Origin: Nissolia schottii
Lineage: Eukaryota > Streptophyta > Magnoliopsida > Fabales > Fabaceae
Reading direction: 5' to 3'
Assembly: GCA_003254905.1 (NCBI GenBank)
Contig: QANU01055992.1
Coordinates: 367,917 to 431,916, forward strand
Length of the DNA stretch: 64,000 bases
Below, in pieces: positions 32,781 through 46,499 of the stretch. The notes below the pieces were generated by a model. It was not told the origin of the DNA. It ran no database searches and worked only from the letters and a program-made list of their open reading frames with translations. The position numbers were made by a program, and so were the translations under genes. Each line of letters opens with the position of its first letter. Position 1 is the stretch's first letter.

Positions 32781-35700
32781 TTAAATTTCGAATGTTGGAA
32801 CTTCATCATCAAAACCAAGTGTGGCCTGGTATAATAGCCGAGGCACTACACTTCTGTAGGGGTCACTTTCCCGTTTCTGCTTTAAATAAGCAATACATCT
32901 CTCAACCTCAGATTTCACTTGTAGATACACTTCGTGAGATTTCTCCCTCTCTCTGAGTACATGTTTCCTTCCTGTCAAACAATATTTCCGTAAATTTCAG
33001 TTGGAAAAATAATTTTTACCACCACATTTCATGGACATTAGTGTTGGGCGTACCTTCCGTTTCGATTGGTTTTCCAAAATAATAGTAGAACCGGCCTGGA
33101 ACTTTAGGCAAAATCCCAGGTAGATACACTTGTTGATTTGTCACCTCGCCACTAGCATCAGTCCTAGATTTCACAATATATAAGGGATATGTAATAATGC
33201 ATGCGTATCATATAGCACATGGAAAACAGCAATATATATGTAGATGTATAAATAATAAATTATGATTCATAATTTGATATTAAACAACAAGAGAGTAAAA
33301 ACAAACACAGATACCTCAACATCATAGACTCTTTTGTGAGGCTTTCTATTTCAGACCTGAAGTAAGGAACCTTCACCAAGTCATCATAATCAATGACTAC
33401 CTGAAAAGATCAATGTTGTATGATGTGTTAGGGTATCAAATCCATGTTCAAGGCATCCACATGTGATGGGAAATGAAATTCAAAGGTGAACATGTTATAC
33501 ATCACGAATGTTTTCCTGTTTTCTTAGGACTTAGGAGACACAATTACTGTTATATCTGTAACTATTCTCTCTTATCTAAAGAAATATATGAATTAGGACT
33601 ATTCAGTAAAAAAAAAATGTTAAGATATATTGTCCTACTAATTGCAAAACCTTTCCCTTTGCTTGGTCCGCTATGCATTGAAATACTCATACATAGTTTA
33701 GAGCGTAATTTGCATCTACTATGTTACATGTTTCTCAATGTTCATCACATCATTTAAACAACTTCAGTTAACCATGACAACAGTCACCAGAAAAGTCAAT
33801 CTTTTATGTGACAAGACATGATTGGATTATAATAATAATAATAATAATAATATGAAAGTGATTAATAAAAATCAAAATTAAATCATACTATCCATACATA
33901 AAAGTTAATTAACAATTGACTGTAAATATGAAAGTGATTAATGATATATCCTCCTATTAAATCTTCCTAAAAATCCTCCGATATACCAAAGGAAGTAAGC
34001 GTTACTTACTTTTGAAGTTTCCCAAAGGACCAAGACATTAGTTGCATTCATTTTTTTCCTTCATTTTTTATAGCGTGTGTGAAATAAAAAAAAAAAAATT
34101 TCCCCTACATTCAATACGTGGAAGTCTCTTTTTGGAAGATATATATCATTATTTTATGAAAGTCTAGTAGAATTATGCTTTCCATAAAAATAATTGGTCA
34201 TGCTCGGTCTCCATGACAAGCATTTGAAGGCCAGAATAACCTTGTAAAGATCAAAGCTTACCTGACCAAAATCATCTTCTCCAACAGTGCCAAAAGGAAC
34301 AATTTTAGCTCCAAATCTGGCTGCCATCCTGACAAACTCCGACTGTTCAGGCCAGAATAACTTGTATTCTTCACCCTGAGTATTATTACAATGCTGGAGA
34401 TTTTAGAGACGACTTGTATATTTCAGAGCATAAATACAGAGACCAGATACATAGTTCACATCAGTAGTAATCAAACATAGAACTTTCCATACTAGTAATC
34501 TAATTCTCCGTTAACTAAAGAACTTTCAATTTACCGATTAGTTTCTCACAGTTAACTACCTGAAGTAGTTTTATGATTATACAGGGATTGAAATAACCGA
34601 ATTCTCCAGCACATCTATTACCTAAGACATTTCATACATCCTCTTTTTTCTCTTTTTCTGCAAAATGAAATTAAAAACACAATAGTGATTACTCATTCAA
34701 TTCACACAAGTTTCACATGCCCTTTTCAAAATTCCTAAACCATCTGATTGCATTTAAGTCCAAGGAGGTATACAAGTCACAGACCTTAGAAGGATAAAAG
34801 CAGATAACTTTGTGGAATTTACCTTTCTATGAAGAGCCTCACGCATTCCCCCAGGAAATAATAGCACATGAGACTTGGAAGATAAAAGCTTGAATAAGTT
34901 AGTTGGTGCTACAGGAACAGCGCCCATAAGTCTGAATGAGTCATAAGAAGATATGTCTGGCAATTTTCCATTTTTCCTTCTCTTGAACATAAGTGGATGT
35001 GCTACCCCGCGGACAAGGATATTTCTTTCCATATAAATTTGAGAAACTAAAGGAGCTAATTCCAATCCGAGAAGCATGTGATACCCAACAAACAAAACAG
35101 GCCCCTCTGAAGGAATTCCTGCAAGGCCCTTTACAATTGTTCCATCCTCCAAAGTTGAGAGCATTACAGCACTTGTGATAGCGTTTATGAAACTGTAAGC
35201 ATTGTGAGTGAAAGGTGGCAATGTCAAAACTAGTTTGGCAATGTCAGAATGAGCAAAGATAAACTGAAAGGTAGATGGTCATTAAGACATCGACTAGACA
35301 TGGTAAGCTGTAGGTTAGCTCTACTTGAACTCTCCTATGTTTTTCTTTTCTTTGGTAGCAATCCATCTCGTGGCATGGTTGGGCCCAACTGTGATTCAAA
35401 AAGTGGTTCACCACATGTGTGGGGCTAATCCCTTCAGCAAAGCCCAAATACTGCAAACTCTGTTGTTATTTCTATTGATGACACATGATCAAATTTATCC
35501 TGTTATTTGTACCTGTTTGATTCTATTACTGTTTTGACTTCCTCTGGTGTTGGTGGTATAAAATCTGATGCATAGTCATGAAACTTGCCACGACGGTAGT
35601 AAGAAGTTCCCTTGATGACTGTTACTAGGTCAATGCTGCCTTCCTATTAGCAGTTAACATATGCACCATATTAGGGAGACATACATCTCATATTTGATAT

Positions 35701-38700
35701 CTTTTTCTCCACAAAGACAAGAATGCATGGAAAAAATTAGGAATGGAGAGAATTATACCAGGAATAGAAAATGTCCACTGTCATCAAATTTACGAAGGTC
35801 AGAGTTAGGTAGTAACTCAAATAGCCTTTCGCCTTCTTGTTGACTAGGTAGTAACTGATCATTTCCACTAAAAGGACAACTGATAAATCTCAGTTTCACA
35901 TTCCAGAAAGAACCATACACTTGAAAAGGATAATGTGTATGTGTGATATCAGGTAGGGCTAACTTAACATCAACCATGGGGATTCATTAGTCAATTTAAG
36001 TTAATGCACCAAATAGAAACAATGAAAAGGCATTGAAGTCAGTCATGGGAGGTCCTACTAGCTTCATCATAATATAGTCTTGATTTCAGATATAAAAAAA
36101 ATCATTTTGAGAAAACAAAATCAATTACATTTTTCCATTTAAGGAAGTATTTCTTTGCCAAGTTAACCGAAAGCAATTTAGCGGTAATTGCTTAATAGGT
36201 CATTAGATTCTTCAGTAAACAGATTACCCATATTGAAGATTGACTAAAGTTAAGCAGTTTCACACAAGCTAATCGATTTAGGTGTTTCCTGCATCAAGAT
36301 AACAGTCTAGATGTGAAAAAAATGTCAAGAAATTGTTTGTTAGCACTTTGTTTTTTCTCTTTATAGCACTGCTAAGTTAAGTGGACAGGAAGTTAAATGT
36401 CAACAGAGTATATATGATTCCATATTATGGCCGATATAAGATTGACAATGTCAGAGCATGAACCTGCAAAGTATCAAAGTCTGAGCTTTGATGGCATGAA
36501 GGCGTGAATGGGCATATGCAGAAGCTGACTTAAGCATATTTATTTTCCACAAAAGTGTTTCTTTTGGTAATATAGCAGCAAGAACCTGAGAAGAAAATCA
36601 ACAATAGACTTTCAATACAAAGTGGATGAAGAGAAAGCTCAAACCGAGCACTAAGAAGCTAAAGTATGGAAAATGCAGTCATGTCCATCCATGTTCCTCA
36701 AAAATCCAGAATGTTCAACATTCAGGAAGTTTTATTTTAAATGAAAGAAAAGAAAATAAGCTATACAACTTTGGATTTTGGTTTCTTTTGGAATCTTCTT
36801 TAAGCAATGTCATTAATACTCATAAAATGCTTCATATAAAGCATAAAGAAAATCGCACACTGCCGTTCCAATAGGAATTCTATTCTTTTTTGAACAACAA
36901 TAAAAATTACTGGCTGAGATGATGAGAAAGTAGTAAAATCCTCCATTAGCTCTCTAGCTGTATTTTGTACAGGAAGTCCTTTCAACAAATTGTCCAACAG
37001 CATCCTCAGAGTGTCACCTAATGCCAGATTAAAAGTCAAAAGCATTAATAGAGAAACACACCATTTATTGGGTAAAAGATAAAGACACTATATAGGCTCG
37101 ATAAATGATCTTTACTTATGCATTATACTTGCGTAAGAATATTGAAGTAGAAAATTTAGCACAATTCTGTAACTGCATTGAAGTACTTGCAATTTAATTC
37201 ATTAAAAATCCATGATTCATGAACATTAGACCAAAGAACATCAACAGCAACAAAGGGAGTGAAATCTTGTTCAACTAGTTTGCAATTTAAATATTATAAA
37301 ATGAAAGGAATGCAGTAAAGAAATATGACAAAAAGAAAAGAGAAAAAAAAAAAAAAAAGAATCACCAGCAAAGCCATGAAACACTTATATGGTAAGGGAA
37401 AAAAGTAGATATACATATAATAAACCACAGAGCATAAAAGTCATGAAAGCAGTAATGTGTGGAAATAAAATGAAGTTACATGTAAATAACAAAGAATCCA
37501 TTAACATTCCTAATAAACAGATTCAAAGAGAAGTGAAGAACATAAGAAGGGAATTATGCCGATAACTTGAAACACAACCTGAAACCTACAACTGGCTAAG
37601 CTGAAGTTATTCACTACTGCGACAACTGTGTGTTAATGCAAACAACCTACAAATAGAAAGCTTTACCCAGACCCCAGAATTAGGTTGTGTTTCAAGAGTA
37701 GTCCTTAATCGTTTACCTCTTTTCATTATCAAGTGAAGGATCTAATCAGTTTTTCATTTTTACATTTTCTTCTGCCTAGCATAATGATGCAAAATTGTTA
37801 GAAAAGAGATAGAATTCTTGGATGGAAGTTAGACAAAGACATATCTGGCATGGATCATGAGAGATATACAGTTGTTTCTTTTTATTAAAAATAAAAGTAT
37901 AACCTGCAGAGTAAGATAAACAAACCTGCCATCAAACTGAGAATGCCAGGCAGGCCAGGAGAGAGTGGGCCAGGCAGAGCTTCCAATAATGGTGTTAGAA
38001 GTTGCAATTGTGACCTGTTGAATGAAGTAGCTGCCAAATTGGGTGGTGAAGGTGATATCAGGTTCTGTGTGTCTGCAATTGATGTGCTGTTACAATATTT
38101 TAAGTCCTACATTGCTTAGAGATATGACCAAATCCTTTACTAGTACTTGGGTAATTCACTTCCTCTGGATTAGGTTTTAGGGTAGAGTTAGACCCACTAA
38201 TCTTAAGATTATATGTGGCGATTGGAATTGGGCAAGGCCACACGAGAGCCTATCTTGTGATTGATAGTGGGTCATCTGTGGATGTTCAGTACTAAAAACT
38301 TAACACGGGGATGCGTTATGTTCCACATTGCTTAAGGATATCGTTAATATAGGCCATATAAGTACATGGGTAATCATCTCAATCTATGACTTCTTTCTTT
38401 AAAATTGTATTGCATTGCTCACAAATGGACAACACTAATACTCATAGTTCTCCTTAATCAATATAGTAATTGCCAAATTTTACTGATCAGTTTTTAATTC
38501 AAAATGGCCACTTGAGATTCACTAGAGTTCAACTCTTACTTTCACTCCTCCTTATGGAGCTGAAATCTCTTCACTTAACTACTCATGAACAATAAAATCA
38601 AAAAGATTAAATCTTATCTAGGTAATTTATAGTTACCCGGGTTCGCAAGAATTAGGACTAGATCAATATCTGGGTTACGGGCTGCAACAGCCAGCGCAAG

Positions 38701-41697
38701 GCATCCTCCTAAAGATTCTCCAACAAGATATATTGGTTTATTTGGTGAACGTTGATTTTCTGACCTAATTGTTCTCTCAACTATTGCCACAAGCTCTGCA
38801 ACAACGAAACATACAAAACAATAAATTATGCTGGAATACTTACTCCACTAAAATACAAGATGAATTTTCTCAATTTGTAAGGAAGAGAAATAATAGATCC
38901 CGTTTTTAACACAACAAACATGTTTTTGACCATTTTATATCAATTTTATAAAGATGCTTATCTATAAGTGGAGCAAAAACAACAAAATAAACAAACGGCG
39001 ATTATCAGAGAGTTCAATATGAGCATGGAATGGTATAATGAGTCACGGGGAAAAAGAAGTACCTGTGAATGGTGTTCGATCTGCAACTGGAATATGCAAG
39101 CACCATATATCAAAAATCCTTCATTCAAGAAAAAAGAGTATTTCTTAAATATCAGTTGATAATGTAAGAATAAAATTTAGCTAGAAGAAACCCTCTTTGG
39201 CGTCAAATTCATCTCGTTAACTGGAAAGTGTGGTGCATTCCTTTAATTGAAATTTTTGTGCTCTATTCTGGCATTGGCATTAATTTGAACACAAACCTTC
39301 CCAGTTTCTGATGATGTAAAATAAGTCCAAGTCCCACGCCATCAATCCCTGTCAAATTTAGAATACAATTAATTTGTACAAATATATTCATGAGTAACGT
39401 TGTTAGTTGATAACGTCATGAAAAATTGTCCGGAGGTTATACATATGAAATAGTAAGCTAGAGATAATTTCAACATTGTTTTATATTTAAAAAGTAAAAG
39501 GGTACAAAGAGAAATTTAATTTGATATTGCTTATTATCATGCATGTGACTTTTAATGTATTAATGTAGGTACTAGTTATTACGATATTCAAATACTTTAA
39601 ATGATGTATCAATACACAGTCACATAAAAATGTGTACAAAGTACTTAAAAGTGGTGGGGATGACTCAAATGATATATGATTGAGTAATGGTCAAATATTG
39701 GTGCGAGTGAGAATATCAAATATTGGTCGTATAAACTATACTCCCTATGTTCTTTCCTATATTCTTCCATGTTAGTTTTTTTTCAATTTTTTTAAGTTCT
39801 TTTATAACTCAATATATTTAGGCATATTTTATATTTAGATACATTGAGTTATAAATAAATCTAAAAAAATAAAAAAAATAAATAAATAAGTATGATATAT
39901 TAAAAAATAAGTAACGTGACTTTCATTATAAGAATATCTAAGTGTGAGATGTTAGAATTTTTTTTATAAATAATTATTGGACATCTAAAACCCCGTTATA
40001 TTTTACATATGTATCCAATTTGGTTTAATTTTCTTAATTAATATAATATTATTAGTAATAAATTATTCTTTAACTTTTTTTTAATGCATTCGTGAAAATG
40101 AGGTTTAAACTTGTGAGGTTATACTACTCAAAACTCTCATCAGTATTATACGAGTCATTTGATGTCTTTGAAAAAAAATAATTCACATTTCTCTATTACT
40201 ATTAGAGATTAAATTTTTATAATATCCAATTATATGTTGTTATCTGGAAAACTTGTGTAGTGTAGGTAAGATTTAACTACATTTATGTAGGTGGCAACAC
40301 ATAACTACACTATCAATGTATATAAATTAATCTTTTATTTTTACTTCCATCCAATATTACATGTCGCATTTGACAAATGCACACATATTAAAAAATTAAT
40401 TAATTAATTAATTTGCACATACTCAAAGAAAATATTAAGTGTTTAGACTAAATTATCCTTTAATAAATGTTATAGAAAATAAAGAGCTCATAATAAATAA
40501 GGATATGATTAAAAAAATATTAATTAATACTTTTTAATCTAATCAAATGACAATTAATTTTGAACAAAATTTTGAGTAAAAATTGACATATATGAGTGGA
40601 TAGGGAGTATTATGGTGGTAACTTTATTCTGTAATGTTATTTTTTAATTTTAAAATTAAAATTTTATGATTCATCTAAGATAACGAAAAATACTAAATAA
40701 AATAGGAAATACATTTTATGAATGATTTGAAATTTTCGAAAAATAAAATAAAAAATGCTATTGTCATTTTATTTCCTCTGTCATAAAAGCTCATAACTTT
40801 ATGCAATTTTTTCTCCTTAATCTTTTTTCACTTTTTTTTTTCTCCATCCTTATTTTGCGTGTAAGATAAAAGGAAATCAACTCTGTCATACAAAAAAAAC
40901 TAACTCTTTTAAAAAAAAGAAAACAAACCAACTCTAATGTTTTTATGTTAATTTCTTTATTTAAAAAACGTAATTTTTTTTTGTCAAACACGTAAACTAA
41001 CTCTATTTAAAAAAAAATACCAACATTGCTAAAAAAAACCAGAAACTAACATATTTCTGTTTTAAGAGAGTTGGTGTCTTATTTTGACAGTGTGTATGAG
41101 ACGAGTGAGAAAAAAATTGTAATAATTATACATGAAAAAACTAATAGAAAAATAAAGACAATTGCTCATTAGATTACTTTTCATTTATTTTTATTTTTAT
41201 CTGGGACCCGTAGAAGAGTAAAGTAAAACCTCACACACAATAATGACAAAGTCAACAAAAAAACAAACCTAATTAAGACAAAAATCAGAAAGAAAGGAAA
41301 GCGACTAACCCGGCAAGTAGAGCAGCAGAGGCGAATTCTCCAGCCGCCTCGACCCACCGCAGTCCAACGGCGAGAACCACCGCGGCGGCCCACCGTCTTC
41401 TCCGATCATCCCCTCCGCTCCCTTCAAGTACTCCTTCCAACCGCTTAACGTACTTCGGTTCTCTTTCATCTCTTCCTCTCTTCCCGGTTCAACAGCGCCA
41501 CCACTTCCTTCTTCTCGCTTCACCGGAATCTTCTTCTCTGGCGATATCGCCGCCTCCGGAGTCGCCGTACACCGGTCAACGGACACGGCGGAGGGCGGGG
41601 TAAGGCTCGAGATCTGGATAGGCCGGAATTTCCCGACCGGCGACGGCGCATCGCAGCGGAAGGATCCCGGAAAAAGAGAAGCTGCGATGGCCGCCAT
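32781..41697 (-). CDS. phytyl ester synthase-like acyltransferase, copy B
   Basis: Exons (minus strand): 41697-41310, 39348-39297, 39118-39063, 38795-38637, 38030-37926, 37017-36911, 36585-36464, 35867-35759, 35643-35513, 35192-34823, 34375-34262, 33400-33315, 33163-33054, 32971-32781. Every junction has GT-AG and phases agree, giving 699 residues. The architecture matches copy A: transit-peptide-like start (MAAIAASLFPGSFRC), hydrolase half with GESLGG (Ser193), probable Asp333 and His362, acyltransferase half with GYHMLLGLE (His448) and FPGGMREALH, and the C-terminal PGRFYYYFGKPIETEG region. Exon lengths equal those of copy A except exon 1 (+6) and exon 5 (-3). Expected role: plastid (plastoglobule) esterification of phytol or related alcohols with fatty acids during stress or senescence. 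The two copies share about 250 bases of upstream sequence, so promoter duplication is likely. No lesion is seen; this is the cleaner of the two. Confidence 0.93.
38085..38400. repeat. repeat in intron 4 of copy B
   Basis: Two related blocks, 'TCCTACATTGCTTAGAGATATG' near 38106 and 'TTCCACATTGCTTAAGGATATC' near 38311, each followed by 'ACTTGGGTAATTCAC' / 'ACATGGGTAATCATC'. This motif type occurs in LTRs of small plant retroelements. It is absent from copy A. Class uncertain. Confidence 0.4.
39735..40612. mobile_element. Stowaway/Tc1-mariner-like element in intron 1 of copy B
   Basis: The left end TACTCCCTATGTTC and right end GATAGGGAGTATTA are inverted and flanked by TA, as in Stowaway elements (consensus start CTCCCTCCG). 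The interior of about 850 bases is AT-rich without coding. The length is large for a MITE, so it may itself contain insertions. Confidence 0.45.
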
Positions 41698-42104
41698 GGT
41701 CGTTGGTGGCGCCTGTTCGGTTGGTGAGATGAGATTTCTGAGAGCTCAAAAGAGCTTTTGGAGAAGTTGGTAAAGGGAGAAAAGAGGCGAATCAGAAAAC
41801 TGACGATGGTGTGAGCGAGTTTTTAGGGTTTTCAATTATTTAAAAATGAAAATCTGAATCTGAAATGTGAACAGATAAGAAATGAATTTTATGTTTAATT
41901 TTTTATGCGAATTGTGTAATGGCGGACGTGGAAAAATCACAACTACATTTGACCTTTGAGTTTTCGGGGTGCGTGTATCCGGAGTCTGCCTTTTGTCTCT
42001 GCGTGGCCTTTGGTTTGTTGTTCTTTCAACACGTCACTATTAAATTCCCCAATAAATTCTTAAACCTTTACGAGTTTATCATTCACATGATACTAGTGTA
42101 ATAG

Positions 42105-43774
42105 CTCGTGCTAAGTGCACGAGAATATTATACTGCCACACAATGAAAGATGAAAGGGTCATATAGGATAAGGTCGAGCTGAGTGATCATATCTTGATGA
42201 AAACTAACTTACAAAATGTTGATTGACCAAATGAATAAACAATGATTGAAGTGATATTAAAGTTTTGAATTTGGGATGAATATGGGCCTAATGATATTCA
42301 GTGATCGATTTGTAAAAAAGTTGAGTACTTGTTAATTGAAGATGGCGGCCCTATGTGAGGCTTTTTATTAAGTGGTCGACTGGTAAAGAGGTTGAATACT
42401 TATTAATTTACAGCGACGACCATGTACGAGACTTTGGTACTTTTTATAACAGCTGTGATCACTTCACGCTGTCCTACAAAGAGGAACAGAGAAAAAGACA
42501 ATTGTTGATGTCTCTTTTTGAAATCAAATTCGAAAGAGAAGTTATTTGGGACACATCATGTATGGATAATGGGCAACGTTTATGCAACGTTTATTAGAGA
42601 ACGCACATACACTTCTGAGATATGGTTCGCAGAATTCTCGCTTAGTCGGATGAAGTGGAGACGCGAGATGCAAGCACCAACTGTTCGTAAGACATGTAGC
42701 AAGCATGCGTGAAGGATCTGAAGCTTATAAATAGGACACCTGAGAATGAATTAAATTGGAAGAAACACTCATGAATTCTCACACACTCATACATGTCTCA
42801 AGACTTTTCGAGTTTAGGAGAAGAATCAAGTAATTCCCTTTTACTTGCTTTTCTGTCTTTAAATTTATATAGGATTAATTTCCATTTTGTACTTCTTTTA
42901 TGTACTAGTTGTTTCTCAATTTGTTTTTGGTTATTGTACAACTTTCAAATTTATTCAATAGTTCATTCTTAATGCTCCTCTCCAAATTTGCATTCTCACT
43001 TAAAGGATTCCCAATACGTGGGAATTACATTGTGATCTCTAACTCTTAAATATTTATTTGATTTTATGGTGAACGGTTCATAAGTGATTATAGACTAAGA
43101 TTTCTATAAAACAAATTGGCACTCCCAGTGGGACCCTATTTGTGAGAATTTGGTATGGAACACTTGTGTTTATCCTTGTTTCATGTGTTTACGAAGTGGT
43201 ACTGTAATATCACAAATGTCTTCTTCTATTAGATATCAACACAAGTGAGGGTGAGATTAATTTTGTCCACCCTTCTTTGCCTGTGTCGACAGACCCTATG
43301 TAGACATAAATTGGGCAAACACGGGAAAAAAGAAATATGCCATCACCCCCAAATACTAGCAACATGGCTAGTAGGTCAGTTTCCCCGTATGGATTACTAC
43401 AGGGATATACTCCTCCGAGATACACATACCCAGCAGTTACCCAAGGACCAAATATACAAGCTTATCCTTGTCAATATCAAAGCCCTTGTACACCACAACA
43501 GTATTGACCAACTTGCCAAACTTGGCTTATGGGGGTATATCACACCAAATATGGCAGTTATCCCAAACATGGCATGTGGGCCTAGGGAGTAATACCCATA
43601 AATCACCCACTCATAGGATCAAGTCCTTAGCAACTCAAAGGCAACAAGCCTTAGTAAACTATCATGAATTAGCAACCATGATTACTCAACAAATGTCCAC
43701 AGTCATAAACCCTATGGTTCATGATAACAATCACAAGATCGAACAACTTACAAGGCAAGTTAATATATTAGATT
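42105..43774 (+). mobile_element. Gypsy LTR plus leader fragment (fossil)
   Basis: A promoter-like GCTTATAAATAGG at 42723 is followed by a long leader. At about 43107-43130 comes AAATTGGCACTCCCAGTGGGACC, the primer-site region typical of plant Gypsy elements. A decayed gag-start-like reading lies around 43340-43570. No enzymatic domain follows; the satellite array begins at about 43775. Left LTR boundary uncertain. Broken remnant. Confidence 0.55.
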
Positions 43775-46120
43775 GAACTCCATGTCATTTATTTAACCCA
43801 CCACAGGTTATTGAATTATCCTACATGTTTTTCTCGGGTCTGACGAGTAATCAAATTATCTCATCATAATTTTAAGGGTCATAGGGACCATTAAATTTCC
43901 GACAATAATTTTATGGGTCATCGAATTATCCCACCATATATTAGATGGTTCTCCATGCCATCTATTTAACCCACCGCAGGTCATCGAATTATCCCACTAT
44001 ATATTAGATGGTTCTCCATGCCATCTATTTAACCCACCACATGTCATTGAATTATCCTCACAATTTTATCTCGGGCCGGACGAATAATCAAATTATCTCG
44101 CCATAATTTCAAGGGTCATACGGGCCATAAAATTTTCAACAATAATTTTNNNNNNNNNNNNNNNNNNNNNNNNNNNNNNNNNNNNNNNNNNNNNNNNNNN
44201 NNNNNNNNNNNNNNNNNNNNNNNNNNNNNNNNNNNNNNNNNNNNNNNNNNNNNNNNNNNNNNNNNNNNNNNNNNNNNNNNNNNNNNNNNNNNNNNNNNNN
44301 NNNNNNNNNNNNNNNNNNNNNNNNNNNNNNNNNNNNNNNNNNNNNNNNNNNNNNNNNNNNNNNNNNNNNNNNNNNNNNNNNNNNNNNNNNNNNNNNNNNN
44401 NNNNNNNNNNNNNNNNNNNNNNNNNNNNNNNNNNNNNNNNNNNNNNNNNNNNNNNNNNNNNNNNNNNNNNNNNNNNNNNNNNNNNNNNNNNNNNNNNNNN
44501 NNNNNNNNNNNNNNNNNNNNNNNNNNNNNNNNNNNNNNNNNNNNNNNNNNNNNNNNNNNNNNNNNNNNNNNNNNNNNNNNNNNNNNNNNNNNNNNNNNNN
44601 NNNNNNNNNNNNNNNNNNNNNNNNNNNNNNNNNNNNNNNNNNNNNNNNNNNNNNNNNNNNNNNNNNNNNNNNNNNNNNNNNNNNNNGTCATCTATTTAAC
44701 CCACCACAGGTCATTGAATTATCCCACAATATTATCTCGGGTCGGACGAGTAATCAAATTATATCGTCATAATTTCAACGGCCATAGGGACAATCAAATT
44801 TCCGACAATAATTTCACGGGTCATCGAATTATCGCACCATATATTAGATGGTCCTCCATGCCATCTATTTAACCGACCACAGGTCATCGAATTATCCTAT
44901 CATATATTAGATGGTTCTCCAAGTCATCTATTTACCCCACCACAGGTCATTGAATTATCCCACAATATTATCTTGGGTCGCACGAGGAATCAAATTATCT
45001 CGTCATAATTTCAAGGGTCATAGGGGCAATCAAATTTCTGACAATAATTTCATGGGTCATCGAATTATCCCACCATATATTAGATGGTCTTCCATGACAT
45101 CTATTTAACCGATCACAGGTCATCGAATTATCCTACCATATATTAGATGGTCCTCCAAGTCATCTATTTACCCCACTACAGGTCATTGAATTATCCCACA
45201 ATATTATCTCGGGTCGGACGAGTAATCAAATTATCTCGTCATAATTTCAAGGGTTATAGGGGCAATCAAATTTCCGACAATAATTTCACAGGTCATCGAA
45301 TTATCCTACCGTATATTAGATGGTACTCCATGCCATCTATTTAACCCACCACAGGTCATGGACTATCCTACCATATATTTGATGGTCTTCCATGCCATAT
45401 TTTTAACCCACCACAGGTCATTGAATTATCCTACAAGTTTATCTCGGGTCGGACGAGTAATGAAATTATCTCATCATAATTTTAAGGGTCATAGGGACCA
45501 TCAAATTTTCAACAATAATTTCATGGGTCATCGAATTATCCAACCCTATATTAGATGGTTCTCCATGCCATCTATTTAACCCACCACATGTCATCGAATT
45601 ATCTCACTATATATTAGATGGTCCTCTATGTCATCTATTTAACCCACCACATGTCATTGAATTATCTCACAATTTTATCTCGGGTCGGACGAGTGATCAA
45701 ATTATCTCGCCATAATTTCAAGGGTCATACGGGACATCAAATTTTTGACAATAATTTCACGGGTCATCGAATTCTCCCACCATATATTACATGGTCCTCC
45801 ATGCCATCTATTTAACCTACCAGATGTTATCGAATTATCCCACCATATATTAGATGGTCCTCCATGCCCTTTATTTAACCTACCACAGGTCATTGAATTA
45901 TATCTTGGGTCGGACGAGTAATAACATTATCTCGCCATAATTTCAAGGGTCATACGGGCCATCAAATGTCTGACAATAATTTCATGGGTCATCGAATTAT
46001 TCCACCATATATTAGATGGTCATCCATGCCATCTATTTAACCCACCACAGGTCACTGAATTATACCACAAGTTTATCTCGGGTCGGACAAGTAATCAAAT
46101 TATCTCGTCATAATTTTAAG
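43775..46120 (+). repeat. satellite array, left arm (about 237-base unit)
   Basis: Tandem units of about 236-239 bases, each made of four subunits of about 59 bases that open with GGTCAT(C/T)GAATTATCC or a diverged form. Two subunits carry CATATATTAGATGGTC and two carry TCGGGTCGGACGAGTAATC / GACAATAATTTCA. About nine units are visible or implied, including a gap of 537 N (44150-44686). It has no coding sequence. The 65-94 codon frames recurring once per unit are products of the period. Confidence 0.9.
44150..44686. other. assembly gap (537 N)
   Basis: A run of N inside the satellite array. Its true length is not known from the sequence; the array phase on either side would allow about 2-3 units. 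Confidence 1.
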
Positions 46121-46412
46121 ACAGCTGCACGTGAGCCGTTCAATGCGCAAGCAAGGAGTCGGCAAACACTAGCAACCCAATCGCCAGTAACACGCCACCA
46201 CGTCAAGGAATCAGCTCAACCAAACGAACCGCACCCCACATCTACCAGAAGGCATGCAAGGAAACGAAAGCATCCGAGAGCGCTCATTCCACGCCGCTAG
46301 GCATGATCAAATACCATGGGCTCAACATGGAAATGCATCACAACGGCAACCAAAATACTTGAGGGGAACGAGCCGAAAATTAGCCCGTACCCACCACCGC
46401 GTGCATTGCATA
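46121..46412 (+). repeat. GC-richer module P, copy 1
   Basis: First copy of a block marked by CAAGCAAGGAG, CGCCACCACGTCAAGGAATC, GAACCGCACCCCACATCT, AGGCATGCAAGGAAACGAAA and TAGGCATGATCAAA. GC is about 55 %, against about 35 % around it. Related copies: 47336-47770 (same strand), and 59290-59725 and 62222-62655 (opposite strand). Confidence 0.85.
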
Positions 46413-46499
46413 TTGAGTTATCCCTAAATTGTAGAGGGTCATGTAAGCCATCCAATTATCCCACAATAATTTTGAGAGTCGTACGGGTCATCGAATTAT

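Noticed and set aside
44116-44691. Open frame of 191 codons
   Set aside because: It is made of N characters from the assembly gap.
44911-45815. Four similar 65-73-codon frames, one per satellite unit
   Set aside because: They recur only because the 237-base unit is close to a multiple of three and AT-rich; no protein features.
43775-46120. Regularly spaced repeats that might suggest a CRISPR array
   Set aside because: No unique spacers; the whole unit is repeated tandemly, and this is plant nuclear DNA.
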